64,000 nucleotides of DNA. Source: Magicicada septendecula. Lineage: Eukaryota; Arthropoda; Insecta; Hemiptera; Cicadidae. The first letter of the stretch is position 1; the number at the start of each line of letters is the position of its first letter. Position numbers and translations under genes: made by a program. Where the stretch lies: assembly GCA_034769895.1 (NCBI GenBank), contig CM068367.1, forward strand, positions 125,153,927 to 125,217,926, written 5' to 3'. The notes under the pieces are model-generated. The model was not told the DNA's origin, searched no databases, and saw only the letters and a program-made list of their open reading frames with translations. Positions 49,084 through 62,720 of the stretch are shown one piece after another.

Positions 49084-49723
49084 TATCGTCAGCTCTTATG
49101 GATTGCGAGATGCTCTTTGGACAGTATGTTGTTTGTTGGTATGTGCTGTCAGTATAAAGACACTAAAACATATAAAGGCCTTACTACTGCCAAATCTTAT
49201 TTGGAGCATATATTGTTTATTGGCAGTTATTCTATTAACAGCTGTTGTAATTTATGTTTGTATCTTATTTATAAATTTAAACAAAATAATCTGATAAAAT
49301 AATTTTGACTTGTATAAGGAAAATAATTGTTTCTTTAAATTTTAAAGTAAGACAGATAAGTTGGTTTACATGTTTCACTTTGAGTATAAAATAACACCAA
49401 TGTTTTTGATATTTTGTAAATAGACATAAATATTTCTTAAACTTTCTTATAGCTCTGTTGACTCTTTTAAGACATATTGTATATATATTAATTGTTCCAC
49501 ATGTTAAGTGTCTGTTCTTGTGCATCATGGATAAATATTTTGATTCATGGACATCAAGATGTAGTATTGAATTTTTATAATTTATAAAATTAAACATATA
49601 TTAGCAATAATCTATTTTAATCATACACATGTATAATAATGGCCCCCATTGTGTACCACCGAAGCAGCTTAGGAGTCAGGCAGGGTAGGCTGCCTTATGC
49701 GAGCCGTACGCCATACAAGGAAG
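49084..49723. other. Intergenic sequence, no gene recognised
   Basis: AT-rich. The two overlapping ~60-codon hydrophobic frames at 49103-49302 have no recognisable domain. Confidence 0.5.
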
Positions 49724-50021
49724 CTAATTAGAATTAATATTAGGCATTACCTGTATTAACTTTCCGTCTTGTGACTTATCTGTTTTAATTTCTAAAACGA
49801 CGCATCGGACTGTGCCGAGACTAAATCAGTGTAAATTATGTGTGGTGTTTTTATGTGTTTTAAGTAATTGACGACCCCGTTCGGGTGAATTTGATGTTTT
49901 TGTAATATTAAAACCTGAAGATGAGGATTTATCTTCAAAACGCGTCGTTTTAGAAATTAAAACAGATAAGTCACAAGACGGAAAGTTAATACAGGTAATG
50001 CCTAATATTAATTCTAATTAG
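49724..50021 (+). mobile_element. Minimal PLE end with 80 bp inverted arms
   Basis: Arms 49724-49803 and 49942-50021 are reverse complements. The ~138 bp core has a GACGACCC word at 49870 and a CTGAAGATGAGG...CAAAAC hairpin module at 49915-49941, the same order and spacing as in the PLE at 2375. No coding sequence is left. The core plus one arm equals a PLE 3' tail; the other arm is an inverted terminal copy. Confidence 0.7.
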
Positions 50022-50068
50022 TTAATAAACGTGACTTGGAGACAAATAATACAAAATGAATACAAGGA

Positions 50069-50230
50069 AGGCAGTGTGGCCAGCACTATGCTTCAGCCGC
50101 CCATTATTATCCCCAGGATGTTATACCAGGTACTCATTTTAACAGGCTGAGTAGACCTGGGGGCTGAAAAACGCACCTTGATTTTTATGGTGCGGGCCTG
50201 GGAATTGAACCCGAGACCTCTAGATTAGTA
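50069..50230 (-). repeat. tRNA-derived SINE candidate, copy 2
   Basis: Diverged copy of 4300-4425. The B box reads GGTTCAATTCC on the minus strand (50201-50211), and the shared AGGCTGAGTAGACCTGGG and TCTAGATTAGTA words lie in the same order. It abuts the PLE end at 50021. Confidence 0.5.
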
Positions 50231-50689
50231 CGTGTACTAACAAATAATTTTAGGTTAAATGTTATTGGAATTCCCCCATCTGAGCGTACACCACTATCAA
50301 GGGCTTTCATATTGAAGATGATAAAGTTCAGAATTTAAATTTCTGTCCTATGGAAACCTAATTGAAAGTAGTGTGTATGCTGCCATTGTCAATATTGAAA
50401 ATGATCTTTACAAATAACAAACATCGGAATAAATAATATCACTTCTTATCATTTTAGAGGTGATGGAACTAAATGTGGTACAAGATTTATAGTAACAACA
50501 TTTGAATAAAGTATTACATAGTTGTGTAAGTAGTATTCAGAGATTTTAATTTGTTGTTTTCGTTGGTTACCCCTTTTTCACTATTATGCATCTACTTACT
50601 GCAGTAGTTGTAAGCATTTGGTCAGACTCGTGCAAGGTGTTGCAGATATCTAAGGAGACTGATTTTCTTTTAACAATGAATTTTATTCT
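50231..50689. other. Intergenic sequence, no gene recognised
   Basis: No motif or terminal repeat recognised. Confidence 0.5.
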
Positions 50690-51605
50690 TTTTACAAATC
50701 AAGTTTTGCCCCTTTAAAGTAGTTCCCTGGGGCAGTTACACAGCGACAGAGGTGTCGTTTCCATTGTTTGTAGCAGAGTTCGAAGGCTTCTGCTGTAATG
50801 CCTTTCAGCTTGTTGGTCATGCTCTTCTGGATATTATTGAAAGTAATAAATTGGCACTTTTTCCTGTGGTTTTTGAGCCGGGGGAGTAAAAAGAAGTCAT
50901 GGGGGCTGAGGTCTGGCAAATAGAGGAACGGTAAACCACAGGAATGCTGGAAAACCACAAAAATTAATTAATGGAGACTGCCATGTGACATAGGGCATTG
51001 TCGTGGTGGAGCATCCAAGTGTGTGCAGTACCTGGTGTCGTACACGTGCTCATTTTCACTTTTCTGGGATGGGGAGAGTTTCCAGTGTGCCACTCCTAAC
51101 TTAGGCGTTTTGTCTTGGGAACATTCTCAGAAATCCACGAACCATCACCTGTGATCACGCGACTCAAGAATTCTTGCTCTCTCTCAAGACAGTACAGAAG
51201 ATCAAGACACACATCCCTCCGATTAGCCTTCTGCGCATCATGAAGTTCTATGGAACCATCTTGGTGCACACTTTACTCATGCCCAAATCCTGTGTTAAAA
51301 TCTGGTAGACAGTAAACTGGCTCAAATTTAAGTCACTGCTGATCATTCTCAATGTCAGTCAATAATCTGACTGTAGAAGCTGTTCTGACTATTACCACAT
51401 TGTCATCCATTTTTGAGGTTAAATGTTCGTCTTCCATTTCTTCTTGGCCCTCTAAAAAGGCATTGTGCCATCTGAACAGTTGTGCTATGGATAGGGAATG
51501 TTCTCCATAAATTCTTAACTTCAGTAAGTCACAGTAGCAGATTCACAAAGCTTTACACAAAATTTGATGGGACAACTTTGCTCAAATGTTGCAAGTCCAT
51601 TTTGG
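50690..51605 (-). pseudogene. Mariner-like transposase pseudogene
   Basis: Read from an ATG at 51600 on the minus strand. It encodes in order the N-terminal IYGEHSLSIAQLFRWHNAF helix-turn-helix segment, RVITGDGSWISENVPKTK with the first catalytic Asp, an EWHTGNSPHPRKVKM segment, HHDNALCHMA with the second Asp, and from 50958 LPDLSPHDFFLLPRLK with the third Asp of the DD34D type, ending CRCVTAPGNYFKGAKLDL. Many stops and frameshifts interrupt it, and the stretch between the KVKM motif and the second Asp is far too short, so an internal deletion has occurred. TIRs are not clear. Confidence 0.85.
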
Positions 51606-52489
51606 TAATGCACCTCACAAACACAACTCCACTTCAGACCAGTAGTGTGGCGTCCATGTAACCACTGTTGCCAGGGACAACAGTTCTGGAAATGAAAGAA
51701 AACAATATTAATTATATCGCAGAATAAATAGTTTAGTTATTGAATAATTTGAGATCCGAACAATATTATTAGGGAAACTTGAAAAGCATAGCATTGCTTT
51801 TGAACTGCTGAGAACTTCCAACATCTTGTGTTGCCGTCTCAGACATTGGCAATGTTTTATTGCGTGTGGTCATTGACCTTGTAGTAGTTGTCACTGTACA
51901 AAAATGGGAGGAGGCCACATTCGTTCACCCAATGTGTTGCCGCTGTATAAACCAGCAAAATGCTCAGTTACCTGCTATGTTCGTTCCGGAACCATCGTGC
52001 AGCAGTTACTGCCTACCTATTTGTGTTTTGTTCATTTATTTATGTGTTTCTTTGTTGGTCTTTATTATTATTAATTCGATTATTTATGCCCTTATTTATT
52101 CTGTGTAAATATAATGGAGTCAGATCCTATTGAACCGGGACCCTCTTCTTCTGCCAGCGAAAGATAGAAAATACTCTATAAAGTATTTTAGCTCTAAAAA
52201 AAATATTTTGCCCCCACCGCACGGCTTGCCCCCAGGCTTGGGTTAAAAGGTTGGCTAATATCTCTCTGGCTGGGGTGGGGCGTGAGTTCTATCACGGCCG
52301 GAGGGCGCAACAGGTCTATAACCTAATGCCTGAAGTGGAGAAGAAGAATATTTTGCTCTAAAAAAAAATGCTTGGTACTAGGAAAAATCTGAATTTTTAG
52401 GCTAAGTTTTAGACCTATCACAACCGGCAACAACTGTTATGTACCCACACCACGCTACTGCTTCAGACACTCTCAAAAATCGCGTAGCA
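51606..52489. other. Unassigned sequence with a GC-rich patch
   Basis: A short frame at 52113-52166 begins MESDPIEPGPSSSASER and stops; such Ser/Pro starts occur in zinc-finger and transposase genes, so this may be the 5' stub of a DNA transposon. 52215-52335 is GC-rich with no match elsewhere in the window. No complete gene. Confidence 0.35.
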
Positions 52490-53400
52490 ACTGTAGTGAG
52501 TTCAAATTTTTACTGAATATATAAACAATACTTAATAGATAATTTAATAACAAGGATGAAGAATAAAAACAATAGGCCTACAACTAACAACTGCTCAGAA
52601 TCCATTAGCAATAGAACAAAAACAAACTTCCTTTCACTGCACTACACAGACGAAAATTCCTTAAAAATAGGAAGCATTTTCAACAAATTTGGCTTCAATC
52701 CAGCCTACAAAATAAAAAGGCACAACTTAAACAAGAAAACACAGGTTACGCCAAAAGAAGGAGCCAAAGGCGTTTATATGATTATTTGTAATGCAGGTGA
52801 AGAAGTGTGCAATAAGAAGTACATCGGCTATACCAACCGCACCTTTCGTAAAAGATTCAATGAACATGCTGCAAAAAATCACCGTAAACCTTCGTCAGTT
52901 GTGGCGCAACACCTAAAAAGCCACCCACAACACAACATCAATTTCAACACTTCATTAGAAGTATTAGTATATAGCTCAAACAAAGAAGCATCAAAAATAT
53001 ACGTGCAATACCACATTTACAAATACAAACGAGGAGCCAGTAAAAAAACACTGCTTAACAGAAAAGAGGATACAGGGATTTGGTTACGTTTAAAATATTA
53101 GATTACCTCGAAGAGTACGCACAAAGGTCACGTGTCGGGTAATTTATCATTAGTCGGCTTCCATGTGATGTGCAGGCAACAAATGCTGGCCAGCTACGAC
53201 TATTTAAATCATCCGTTCGAATTTGTTTTCGTTGTAATGTTAACGTTATTTTTTAAATTTTTAAGTGTTATGTTTTATATACCTGCGTCGACGACCCGCT
53301 CACCTGAATGGAAATTTTTAATATATGTAAGTTTACTAAATAATTCTGATTGAAGATGGGACACAACTGTTCTGAAATGCATCTCGGATGAAAAACTAAG
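52490..53400 (+). mobile_element. 5'-truncated Penelope-like element with GIY-YIG frame
   Basis: Coding sequence (52556-53101) is followed by a 3' tail with GACGACCC at 53290 and a TTGAAGATGGGACACAACTG...GAAAT module at 53350-53377. It is a third, distinct PLE lineage in this window, judging from protein differences. Confidence 0.78.
52556..53101 (+). CDS. PLE GIY-YIG endonuclease domain (partial protein)
   Basis: An intact 181-codon frame. Residues 1-60 correspond to the end of the RT/linker (a GSIFNKFGFNPAYK segment). From about residue 72 the GIY-YIG domain reads GVYMIICNAGEEVCNKKYIG, then TNRTFRKRF with the conserved Arg, and NEHAAKNHR and VAQHLKSHPQHN segments. The domain nicks DNA in complete PLEs. 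The frame is open to a natural-looking end (LRLKY), so truncation is only at the 5' side; the ATG is probably internal to the original protein. It lacks the RT, so it is not a functional retroelement. Confidence 0.8.
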   Translation: MKNKNNRPTTNNCSESISNRTKTNFLSLHYTDENSLKIGSIFNKFGFNPAYKIKRHNLNKKTQVTPKEGAKGVYMIICNAGEEVCNKKYIGYTNRTFRKRFNEHAAKNHRKPSSVVAQHLKSHPQHNINFNTSLEVLVYSSNKEASKIYVQYHIYKYKRGASKKTLLNRKEDTGIWLRLKY

Positions 53401-53711
53401 GAAATCACCAACTGGAATACCTAGAGGTGTACTTGTAAGTACTAAAAACCTTTATACAAAATGAAAACATTTAGTCCCTGCACATGATCAACCCCTGAAT
53501 GCCTATATTTTCTTATTTTGTTTTCTAAGTTCTGGAATCAGTTTATGTATGAATAAGTAGATTCCATGCTCGTATTAGCTGGTATTTTGATTTTGGAGAT
53601 GAACTTTATAACTATATGATATATTATAGCTTTAATGTGAAAGTTGTATGTTAAAGGTAAACTTATAGATTGAGGCACACTCAATTGTAGATTGAGCAGG
53701 TTACACTCGTG

Positions 53712-53819
53712 AAGGTTTCGGTGTAAAAATAAATATTCTTCTGGGATAAATAATATCGTCATTGGCCATAGCGTGTGCGTGTGCGTGTGCGTGCGTGTGT
53801 GTGTGTGTGTGTGTGTGCA

Positions 53820-53903
<84 letters not shown>

Positions 53904-53993
53904 TTCCAAGCAAAATAATTGAACTTTATCCCATGTAGAACTGTCAGAAAAAAGTTCATGGATTGATTATCTGTGATTTTGAATTAATCATGT
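53712..53993. repeat. Unclassified dispersed repeat, copy 1, with expanded TG core
   Basis: 53712-53770 and 53936-53993 match 57351-57412 and 57436-57487 almost base for base. Between the two halves this copy has a ~126 bp TG/CG-TG microsatellite (53772-53898) where the other has only ~23 bases. Confidence 0.75.
53772..53898. repeat. (TG)n microsatellite with GC variants
   Basis: Starts as GTGC/GTGT variants and becomes a pure TG run with one CA interruption at 53818. Confidence 0.97.
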
Positions 53994-54973
53994 GTTCAGG
54001 CATACATGATTTTTTTGAGGGCTGTTTTCTAATTTTTTTAATGAAGGAAACCAATTAAAATTTATTGGCAAATCCAGCAACTGAACAGGATACAGTAATA
54101 TATTATTTCTTTTTCTTATTATGAAAGTTTTGCTTTTAAAGACCTCCACTTCTTTGCTTTTATTTTCAATTTTTTTATGTTTTTTCTATTCTAGGAAACA
54201 GGTTATCCAAGACAGTGGGGACAGTGATTGTTTCTCCTTTCAGGAGAATGTCATTTTTCAGTTTGCCAAAAGTGTGTAAAAGACTTCTTTTGAGTTGTTA
54301 ATGCAAGCAGAGATGGAAAAAGAAGAGAAAGGGAAGAAAGAAAAAAATTATGTTGTTCTTGTGCGTGAGCATGCAGATGTTGTAATTTATGTTTTTTTAA
54401 TTCTAAAAGTTAGTTTCTTTCTTCCTGTATTCTTTAAACAAAATCCATAATGTCTTAAGTACACGAAGGGCAAAGAATAAAATTACAGTTTCAGCATTGA
54501 TTTCATCAATTGACAGCATCAATTTCAGTTGCTGTGGCTAAATCAGTTCAAATGTTTATATTCACAAGACACGTTTATATATAATCCATAATAAATCAAA
54601 ATTGCCTTTAAAAGCATTAGGTCTAAGGCATGTACTGACTTAGGGATCTGCAACTTGTGTTACTTCCACAATCAAGTCAGTCTTGAATTACAACTGACCT
54701 GGAATGAACAGAACAGTGTATTTGGTACCACGAATTAAAGTTCTGCTATGTCGTTATTTAATGGGGAATGTGCAGGATAGGGTCAAAGTGAATTTATGAC
54801 ACAGCCATATTGAATGAACACAGTCACTGAGCCAGTCCTGTCACTTGGAGTATAAAACAGAAGTGTAAATTTATATGTATTATTACAGTTAACAGTAAAG
54901 TGAATATTTAACAGCATTCCAGCTAGTTGTAATAATCCGATGTAATACTATGAATTGATATTGTGTGTTACAG
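53994..54973. other. Sequence upstream of the STAT coding start
   Basis: AT-rich, ending in a splice acceptor (TTACAG at 54968-54973). It is therefore intron or untranslated sequence of the STAT gene. No upstream untranslated exon can be recognised from sequence alone. Confidence 0.5.
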
Positions 54974-54978
54974 GTGCA

Positions 54979-55106
54979 ATGTCACTGTGGACCAAAGCAC
55001 AGCAATTGCAGGGAGATGCCCTGCAGCAGGTTAGAGCTGTATATGGTGAACACTTTCCAATAGAAGTGCGTCATTTCCTTGCTTCATGGATCGAGGAAAA
55101 AATGTG
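54979..55106 (+). CDS. STAT: STAT transcription factor, coding exon 1
   Basis: The exon begins 5 bases after an acceptor (AG at 54972-54973) and starts [10 protein letters not shown], with residues 20-42 reading [20 protein letters not shown] and ending in EKM. This is the start of the STAT N-terminal interaction domain, closest in character to vertebrate STAT5/STAT6-type and insect Stat92E proteins. STATs are phosphorylated by JAK, dimerise through SH2 and enter the nucleus to activate cytokine-response genes; the N-domain mediates tetramerisation. The donor GTACAC at 55107 splits a Trp codon (phase 2). The acceptor just before the ATG shows that transcription starts in an upstream non-coding exon. 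The domain order is typical and nothing is damaged. Confidence 0.96.
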
Positions 55107-56727
55107 GTACACAAAATCATTTTAACATCATTTTACGGATTACTCTTATTATCCATAAATTAGTTTTTTTTAAGACATGATGGTTTTCATATGGTTTATG
55201 GTTTAAATTTTAATAAATTTCCTATGTAAGTAACATATTTTACATTGTTACGAGAAATATAAAAGAAATGTAATTCTTCCTCAAGGAGAATTACACTTAT
55301 AACAGTACTTTTTCCTGTACTTTTTTGTACAGGAAATATACTGCGTTCATTCTATGTCATTTCGTATGTGTATATGAAGCGTTTTCTTAAAATCATCATT
55401 GTATATATGAATATAGATATTTGCTATATTTACACAGTTCCTTAGTCTAATCAATTCTGTAAAATGTACACTTGTTTTGTTTTGCCACTTATTATTTGGT
55501 TTCTTGGGAAGGATAACTTTAAACACACGCACGCTTATGTGTGTAGTTTTTGAACATACTACTTAAATGCAGTTACTTTTTTAATATTTTGATTTTTTTT
55601 TTGTTTATTTTACAGTATTTATTCTTTTTTTATTTAATCAGAAATAAATAAGTACAAATAGTGTATAAATGACTTTTTTTGTGTGATAGATCTCATTTCC
55701 TTGTCTAGAATTTCCTTGAGATTTGTATTCAGTTTTGTACAGTCCCTTCCTACCACGGAAAGCTGGTAATGTGCTACAAAATTGTTCAGGGTTGAGAATC
55801 GGGTTTTGTAAAGGTTGAGAGTTAGGGCAACATAAACATGCACAGTAAAAGGAGAAGTGAAAATATCCAGTATGCAACAAATGTCAAGAATTTCTGACTG
55901 AAATGTTTGGTATATTGTTTGCTGGCAATCTGACACAAGGCATCACTAGCATTCCTTTTTGCCACAATAAGATCATACTGTTGTAAACACACAGACTTGT
56001 GAAGCACACATGTATCCGTACTCACATACATACTGACAGATATACTATGCCTGACAATAATGTATTATTTTCTGCAAACAGTGAGTGATGTTTACACCTT
56101 AACTATATAAAATTGTTTCAAGACATTACTTAAGATTGTATTTTGTCGAATGTTCAAGCTATCTTTCCTCCAAGTAGTGTTTTGCATGCATTCTACTTCC
56201 TCTCTATTCAGTAATCAATTTTTTTCTGGGTCCGTGTGACTGCATCCATCTGCACTGTTAATTTGCCTTTGCTTCCAAAGTGTCTACCACACACAGTTAC
56301 ACAAAATGTGTTTACAGATGGTCTCTACTTGTTCTTTGGTATAGTTTTGTCCTGTTAGACTACCAAATTGAAGTCGACACCTACGTGTTGTTCTCTTTTC
56401 TGTTATTGTATTCTGTAAACTGTATATTTGAAATTCTATTTGTACATCCATGTTTCTCATCCTGTCTTGTCTTCAACATCCCTTCACAGCCGGAGTAATT
56501 CCTTATGTACTGCCTGTATGCCGTTTTCTTGTCTTTTAATAAGAATCCATGACACTTCCATAAAACAATATTGCCACTGCAATCATTTTATACATCATAA
56601 TTCTTGTGTCTCTTCATGTTTTGTGTTTAAAGTGTCAGTTTACGGGGTCGCAAAATTTAATCAAACTTACAGATTTTGTTTTTCAAAATTCCTGTCAAGT
56701 CTGTATGAAATTTCATAGCCAAGATAA

Positions 56728-57200
56728 TTAACCCTTGTCTGACCCCTTTGTTTGGAGAAATTGAATATGTCTTCTTCTCATTAATGTATAATTGTATTGT
56801 TGTGTCTTTGTATTGTAAACTGCGCACTGCTCAGATGGGGTACAATGGATAACCTCTTCCCTCCAATATACTCCACAGTTTTGTTCTACTAACATCATCA
56901 AGTGCTTTAATGTAATCAGTGAAACGTACATGTGTTTGTTGAATGATTTTAGTGTAATACAAAAATTGCATCAGATGTTGACCTTCCTTTCCTGCAACCT
57001 ATATACTCCTCCCCTAACCAAATTATCTACCTAGAATTTAAAATTCTTGAGTAAGTTTATATGCTGCATCTAATAATGTAGTATCCCTGTAATTTCCACA
57101 TTAGTGTCTACCTCCCTATTTACATAATGATATGATACATGCTTCTCGCCATTTTTGGAGGGACTTACCAGGTTTCCAACACATGTACAAGCGTAACAAC
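56728..57200 (-). pseudogene. Antisense LINE reverse transcriptase fragment in STAT intron 1
   Basis: On the minus strand it encodes KWREACIISLCK, a YRDTTLLDAAYKL segment, then KALDDVSRTKLWSIL and a SPNKGVRQG motif. These are consecutive RT motifs of a non-LTR retrotransposon (P-x-W-K..II, N-Y-R-x-I-x-L, A-F-D..., G-V-R-Q-G). The catalytic A-F-D is read as A-L-D-D. Several frameshifts and stops are present and the YxDD part is not recognisable. Confidence 0.75.
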
Positions 57201-57350
57201 CTGGAGTGTAAGTGATATCCTCCATACTTCAACAATTACTTACTTATACTGTCATGACCTCCAGCCTCCATCGATTCTTCTATAATTAAATTCAAGTAAA
57301 CCTCCTACTTCTACTTTCATTATTGGATCGTTACTACAGGCTTTATTGGA

Positions 57351-57487
57351 TTTGAAAGTTTCGGTGTAAAAATAAATATTCTTCTGGGACAAATAATATT
57401 GTCATTGGCCAGAGTTTTGTGCATATATTATATATAGAACTGTCAGAAAAAAGTTCATGGATTATCTGTGATTTTGAATTAATCATG
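57351..57487. repeat. Unclassified dispersed repeat, copy 2
   Basis: Short-core copy of the repeat at 53712-53993, with matching flanks on either side of the variable centre. It lies in STAT intron 1 just upstream of exon 2. Confidence 0.75.
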
Positions 57488-57625
57488 GAGGTTGTCCCCT
57501 TCAATTACCCTGGATAATCAGGGGTTAACTGTAGTGCTGTTATGAAATCAGTTGATATATTTTGTTATGTACTCATTGTATGTCTATTTTAGTTTATTCA
57601 TTTGTATTTAAAATTTAATTAACAG

Positions 57626-57782
57626 GACAGAGGTGGATCTCGACAATCTGCAACATGAACAGTATGCATCAAGTCTTGTTTCTTCATTTATACAGGAATT
57701 GGAAACCAAAGCAAACACTATGACTACAGACGATTTATTTATTACAAAAATGAAATTAATGGAAGCTGCTAACATGTTCAGA
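57626..57782 (+). CDS. STAT: STAT coding exon 2
   Basis: Acceptor TTAACAG precedes 57626 and donor GTAAGG follows 57782. It completes the split Trp codon and continues TEVDLDNLQHEQYASSLVSS, then IQELETKANTMTTDDLFITK and KLMEAANMFR. Exons 1 and 2 together are 285 bases, exactly 95 codons, ending in phase 0. The intron between them is 2.5 kb and contains an antisense LINE fragment. Confidence 0.96.
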
Positions 57783-58573
57783 GTAAGGGTGCATTATGTG
57801 TTGGTAGTTGTTGGTAATGTAACCAGTCAATAAGACCATAAAAGATAAATCTATAGAACTCTAAAAAACTGAAATAAATATTCACATAATACAACACATT
57901 AACACGGAAAACTAACTTGTATATTACAGTGTAAAGCTGATACTCAATAGAAATTATTATGAAGTAATTATTTATGTGCATATCATAATTGCAGAGTAAT
58001 TAGTAAATTACTATAACATACATTTGTGTTCAGGATTATGCAGTATCTTCCATGTATACATCATACAGTAGAAACTTGCTTGCATTTTAATTTAAATGTT
58101 GATTACAAATATTGGTTATGCTTATTTCTTATACAGTTCCTGCTCAAGTGCTGTAACAATATCATCTTCCAGTAAACGTAAAATTCCATTCTCCTTTTGC
58201 AGATCTTCTGCACATTGTTACCTACTGTATTCTGTATACTGCAGTTCCAGTTTCTCAGTTATGCTTCATCTAAAATTTATGTTCCACGCTGCTATTCCAA
58301 ACGTATGTGTGCACACGTATGATTTTTACTAAATCTACAGTAAATTTGAAGTAATTCTTTAGTAAATCTACAGTAATTTGAAGACTGTTGTGTGATCTTT
58401 TGTAACAACACAGCATAATCACAATCTCTTCAGTTAGTTGTAAAAATGCATTCCCTATTAGTATTACGGCCTCATTAAGGAGAGCTGAAAAATCCTTTTC
58501 CAAAATAAGTTAGTATACCTGCTTTGTTAGTGTTTATTTTATGTTTTAACAGGTTTGGTATTTTCTGTTACAG

Positions 58574-58663
58574 CAACGGTACAGCCAAAATCCACTGAAT
58601 CTGTTAAGAATCGTGAAGCATTGTCTCAATACGGAACTGAAGCTTGTTCAGCAGGTAGAAGCT
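58574..58663 (+). CDS. STAT: STAT coding exon 3
   Basis: 90 bases, 30 codons, beginning QRYSQNPLNLLRIVKHCL and ending KLVQQVEA, the end of the N-domain and the linker to the coiled coil. Acceptor TTACAG, donor GTAAGT, both strong; phase 0 at both ends. Confidence 0.95.
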
Positions 58664-60881
<2,218 letters not shown>

Positions 60882-61059
60882 ATGGGTATTGGCTTGATGA
60901 ATCATTCCGGATTTTTGGGTGACTCAACAGCTGCTGAAATTATGGCTCAATTGGAATTGTTCCGTACGCGAACACAGGAGACTGCTGAAGACTTAAGGAA
61001 AATGGAACAGGAACAAGAGGCATTTGCAATTCAGTATCATGAATGTACAAAACTTAATG
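60882..61059 (+). CDS. STAT: STAT coding exon 4, start of the coiled-coil domain
   Basis: Acceptor TTATAG at 60876-60881; donor GTAATG at 61060. It encodes MGIGLMNHSGFLGDS, then AAEIMAQLELFRTRTQETAE and KMEQEQEAFAIQYHE, a heptad-rich segment matching the first helix of the STAT coiled coil. 178 bases, so it ends in phase 1. No further exon is recognisable before 64000; DNA-binding, SH2 and transactivation exons must lie downstream. Confidence 0.93.
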
Positions 61060-62282
61060 GTAATGGTTTATTTTTAATATGCGTGTGTATGTATGGGGGG
61101 AGTGGCATGCTTGTTTTTATACATATAAAACAAATCTAATTTAAAAATCATTATTTACAGATATTTCTGATGTGATGAAAGCATAGGTTTGTGACAGACG
61201 AGGGAAAACACAGTAGTATTCAAATAAATATTGTTCCATTGACTCGAGTTGTGAATTCTTCTCCACGTTAACAGTCTGTTAAAATCTTTTGAGAGATGTA
61301 AGATCAACCACTTTACATTCAGTTCATGTGTGCCAAAATAATTAAAAAATAAATAAATAAAATTAAATAAAGGATATAAAGAGTTTATTTTTAATAACGG
61401 AAGGCTTAGCGAGCATGAGTCAGTAAGTATGACACGCATATTACATTACTTGTGTCGATGTTTCGACCATATTTATTGTCATTATTAGTACCTGTGTACA
61501 GACAATAGAGATAAATCAAACACATAACCAAATCAATTAATTGTGTGTGTGGGGGGGTGACTGTGGGGTGAGACTGTTTTACGTCAGCAAATGATGACAA
61601 TTTTTACATACTATTTCACTTAAATATTAAGACAATAATTATAACATTCCAAAAACATAATTAATACCATATTGTAAATTGTTACAGTACAAAATAATAA
61701 GTAATAACAATTGTGACATGATAGATTGGTTTACCATAATCTTGTGTGTGTGATATTTGTAATTCTGTTATTTTGTATATAATTTTTTATCTGGAATTAT
61801 TGATAAATGTGTTCAGTACCAGTAGTGAGTGAAAAATAATAACTTTTAATAATATGAACATCCTTACAATCTGTATTCAGCTATAACATATTTTTAGACA
61901 TATATAGCTATCTGTACTAATTCCAATAATTGCTGCATTTATAATTATTTATAAATATAATTTAAGGGATTATAATATTATCACTATATTAAATTGTAAT
62001 ATTGTATTAGTTACATTTTTGTAATAGTATAATTTTGTCTATCTATTTAAGTAAAACAATATGTAAGAATTGAAATTATTTTGCTGACGTAAAACAGTCC
62101 ACACACACACACACACACACAGTTAACTGACCTGGTTATGTATTTGATTTATCTCTTGTTCATACACACGTCCTGATGATTACAATACATATTGTCACAA
62201 ATAATGTAAAATTTGTGTTATACTTATTGACTAATCCTCACTAACCTTCCATCAGTAAAAGTTTATTGATCGACAGTCACTA
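61060..62282 (+). other. Start of STAT intron 4
   Basis: AT-rich intron sequence with a (CA)10 run at 62101-62120 and no recognised exon. Confidence 0.75.
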
Positions 62283-62720
62283 CTAAATTAAGGCAATAAA
62301 CATCACTGAAGCAGTGTCCATATTTAATTTGTTAAATTCTGTTTCTACCGTACTGAAATAAACTACTTGTTGAAGACCTTGTTCTTTCATTGCATTTTCC
62401 ATCCAGTGCTTCCTTGTGTTAACCTTCTTACATTCCGGGTAATTTCTGTTTGTAGGGTCTGTTTTGGTAAATGTTCTTCCCACATTATTTTTATTCTGTT
62501 ATTGTATGTGGAACATTTATTATTTCTCATAGCGTGATTATATTCTCTCAGTTCTTGAAATGTGTGCAGTTCAATTGTATGAAGTCCTTATCTCTTGATT
62601 AAGTAATTTGTCAGGAAATACCTGCTCCTTGATTTGTCACACATCACTTCCATATGTAACAATACTTCTTATGAGATTGCTGTATAAATATCCTTTTCCT
62701 GTTCACTTGTTATCTTCGTG
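62283..62720 (-). pseudogene. Antisense LINE C-terminal fragment in STAT intron 4
   Basis: The minus strand encodes NLIRSIVTYGSDV, the conserved block after the RT domain of several insect LINEs, then NTRKHWMENAMKEQGL, matching the RKNWxEGVxEAMRERGL segment near the end of such proteins. The frame is broken between them. Confidence 0.65.

Noticed and set aside
49103..49302. Two overlapping ~60-codon hydrophobic frames as a membrane protein gene
   Set aside because: Short, overlapping in two frames, AT-rich, and no conserved motif or splice context.
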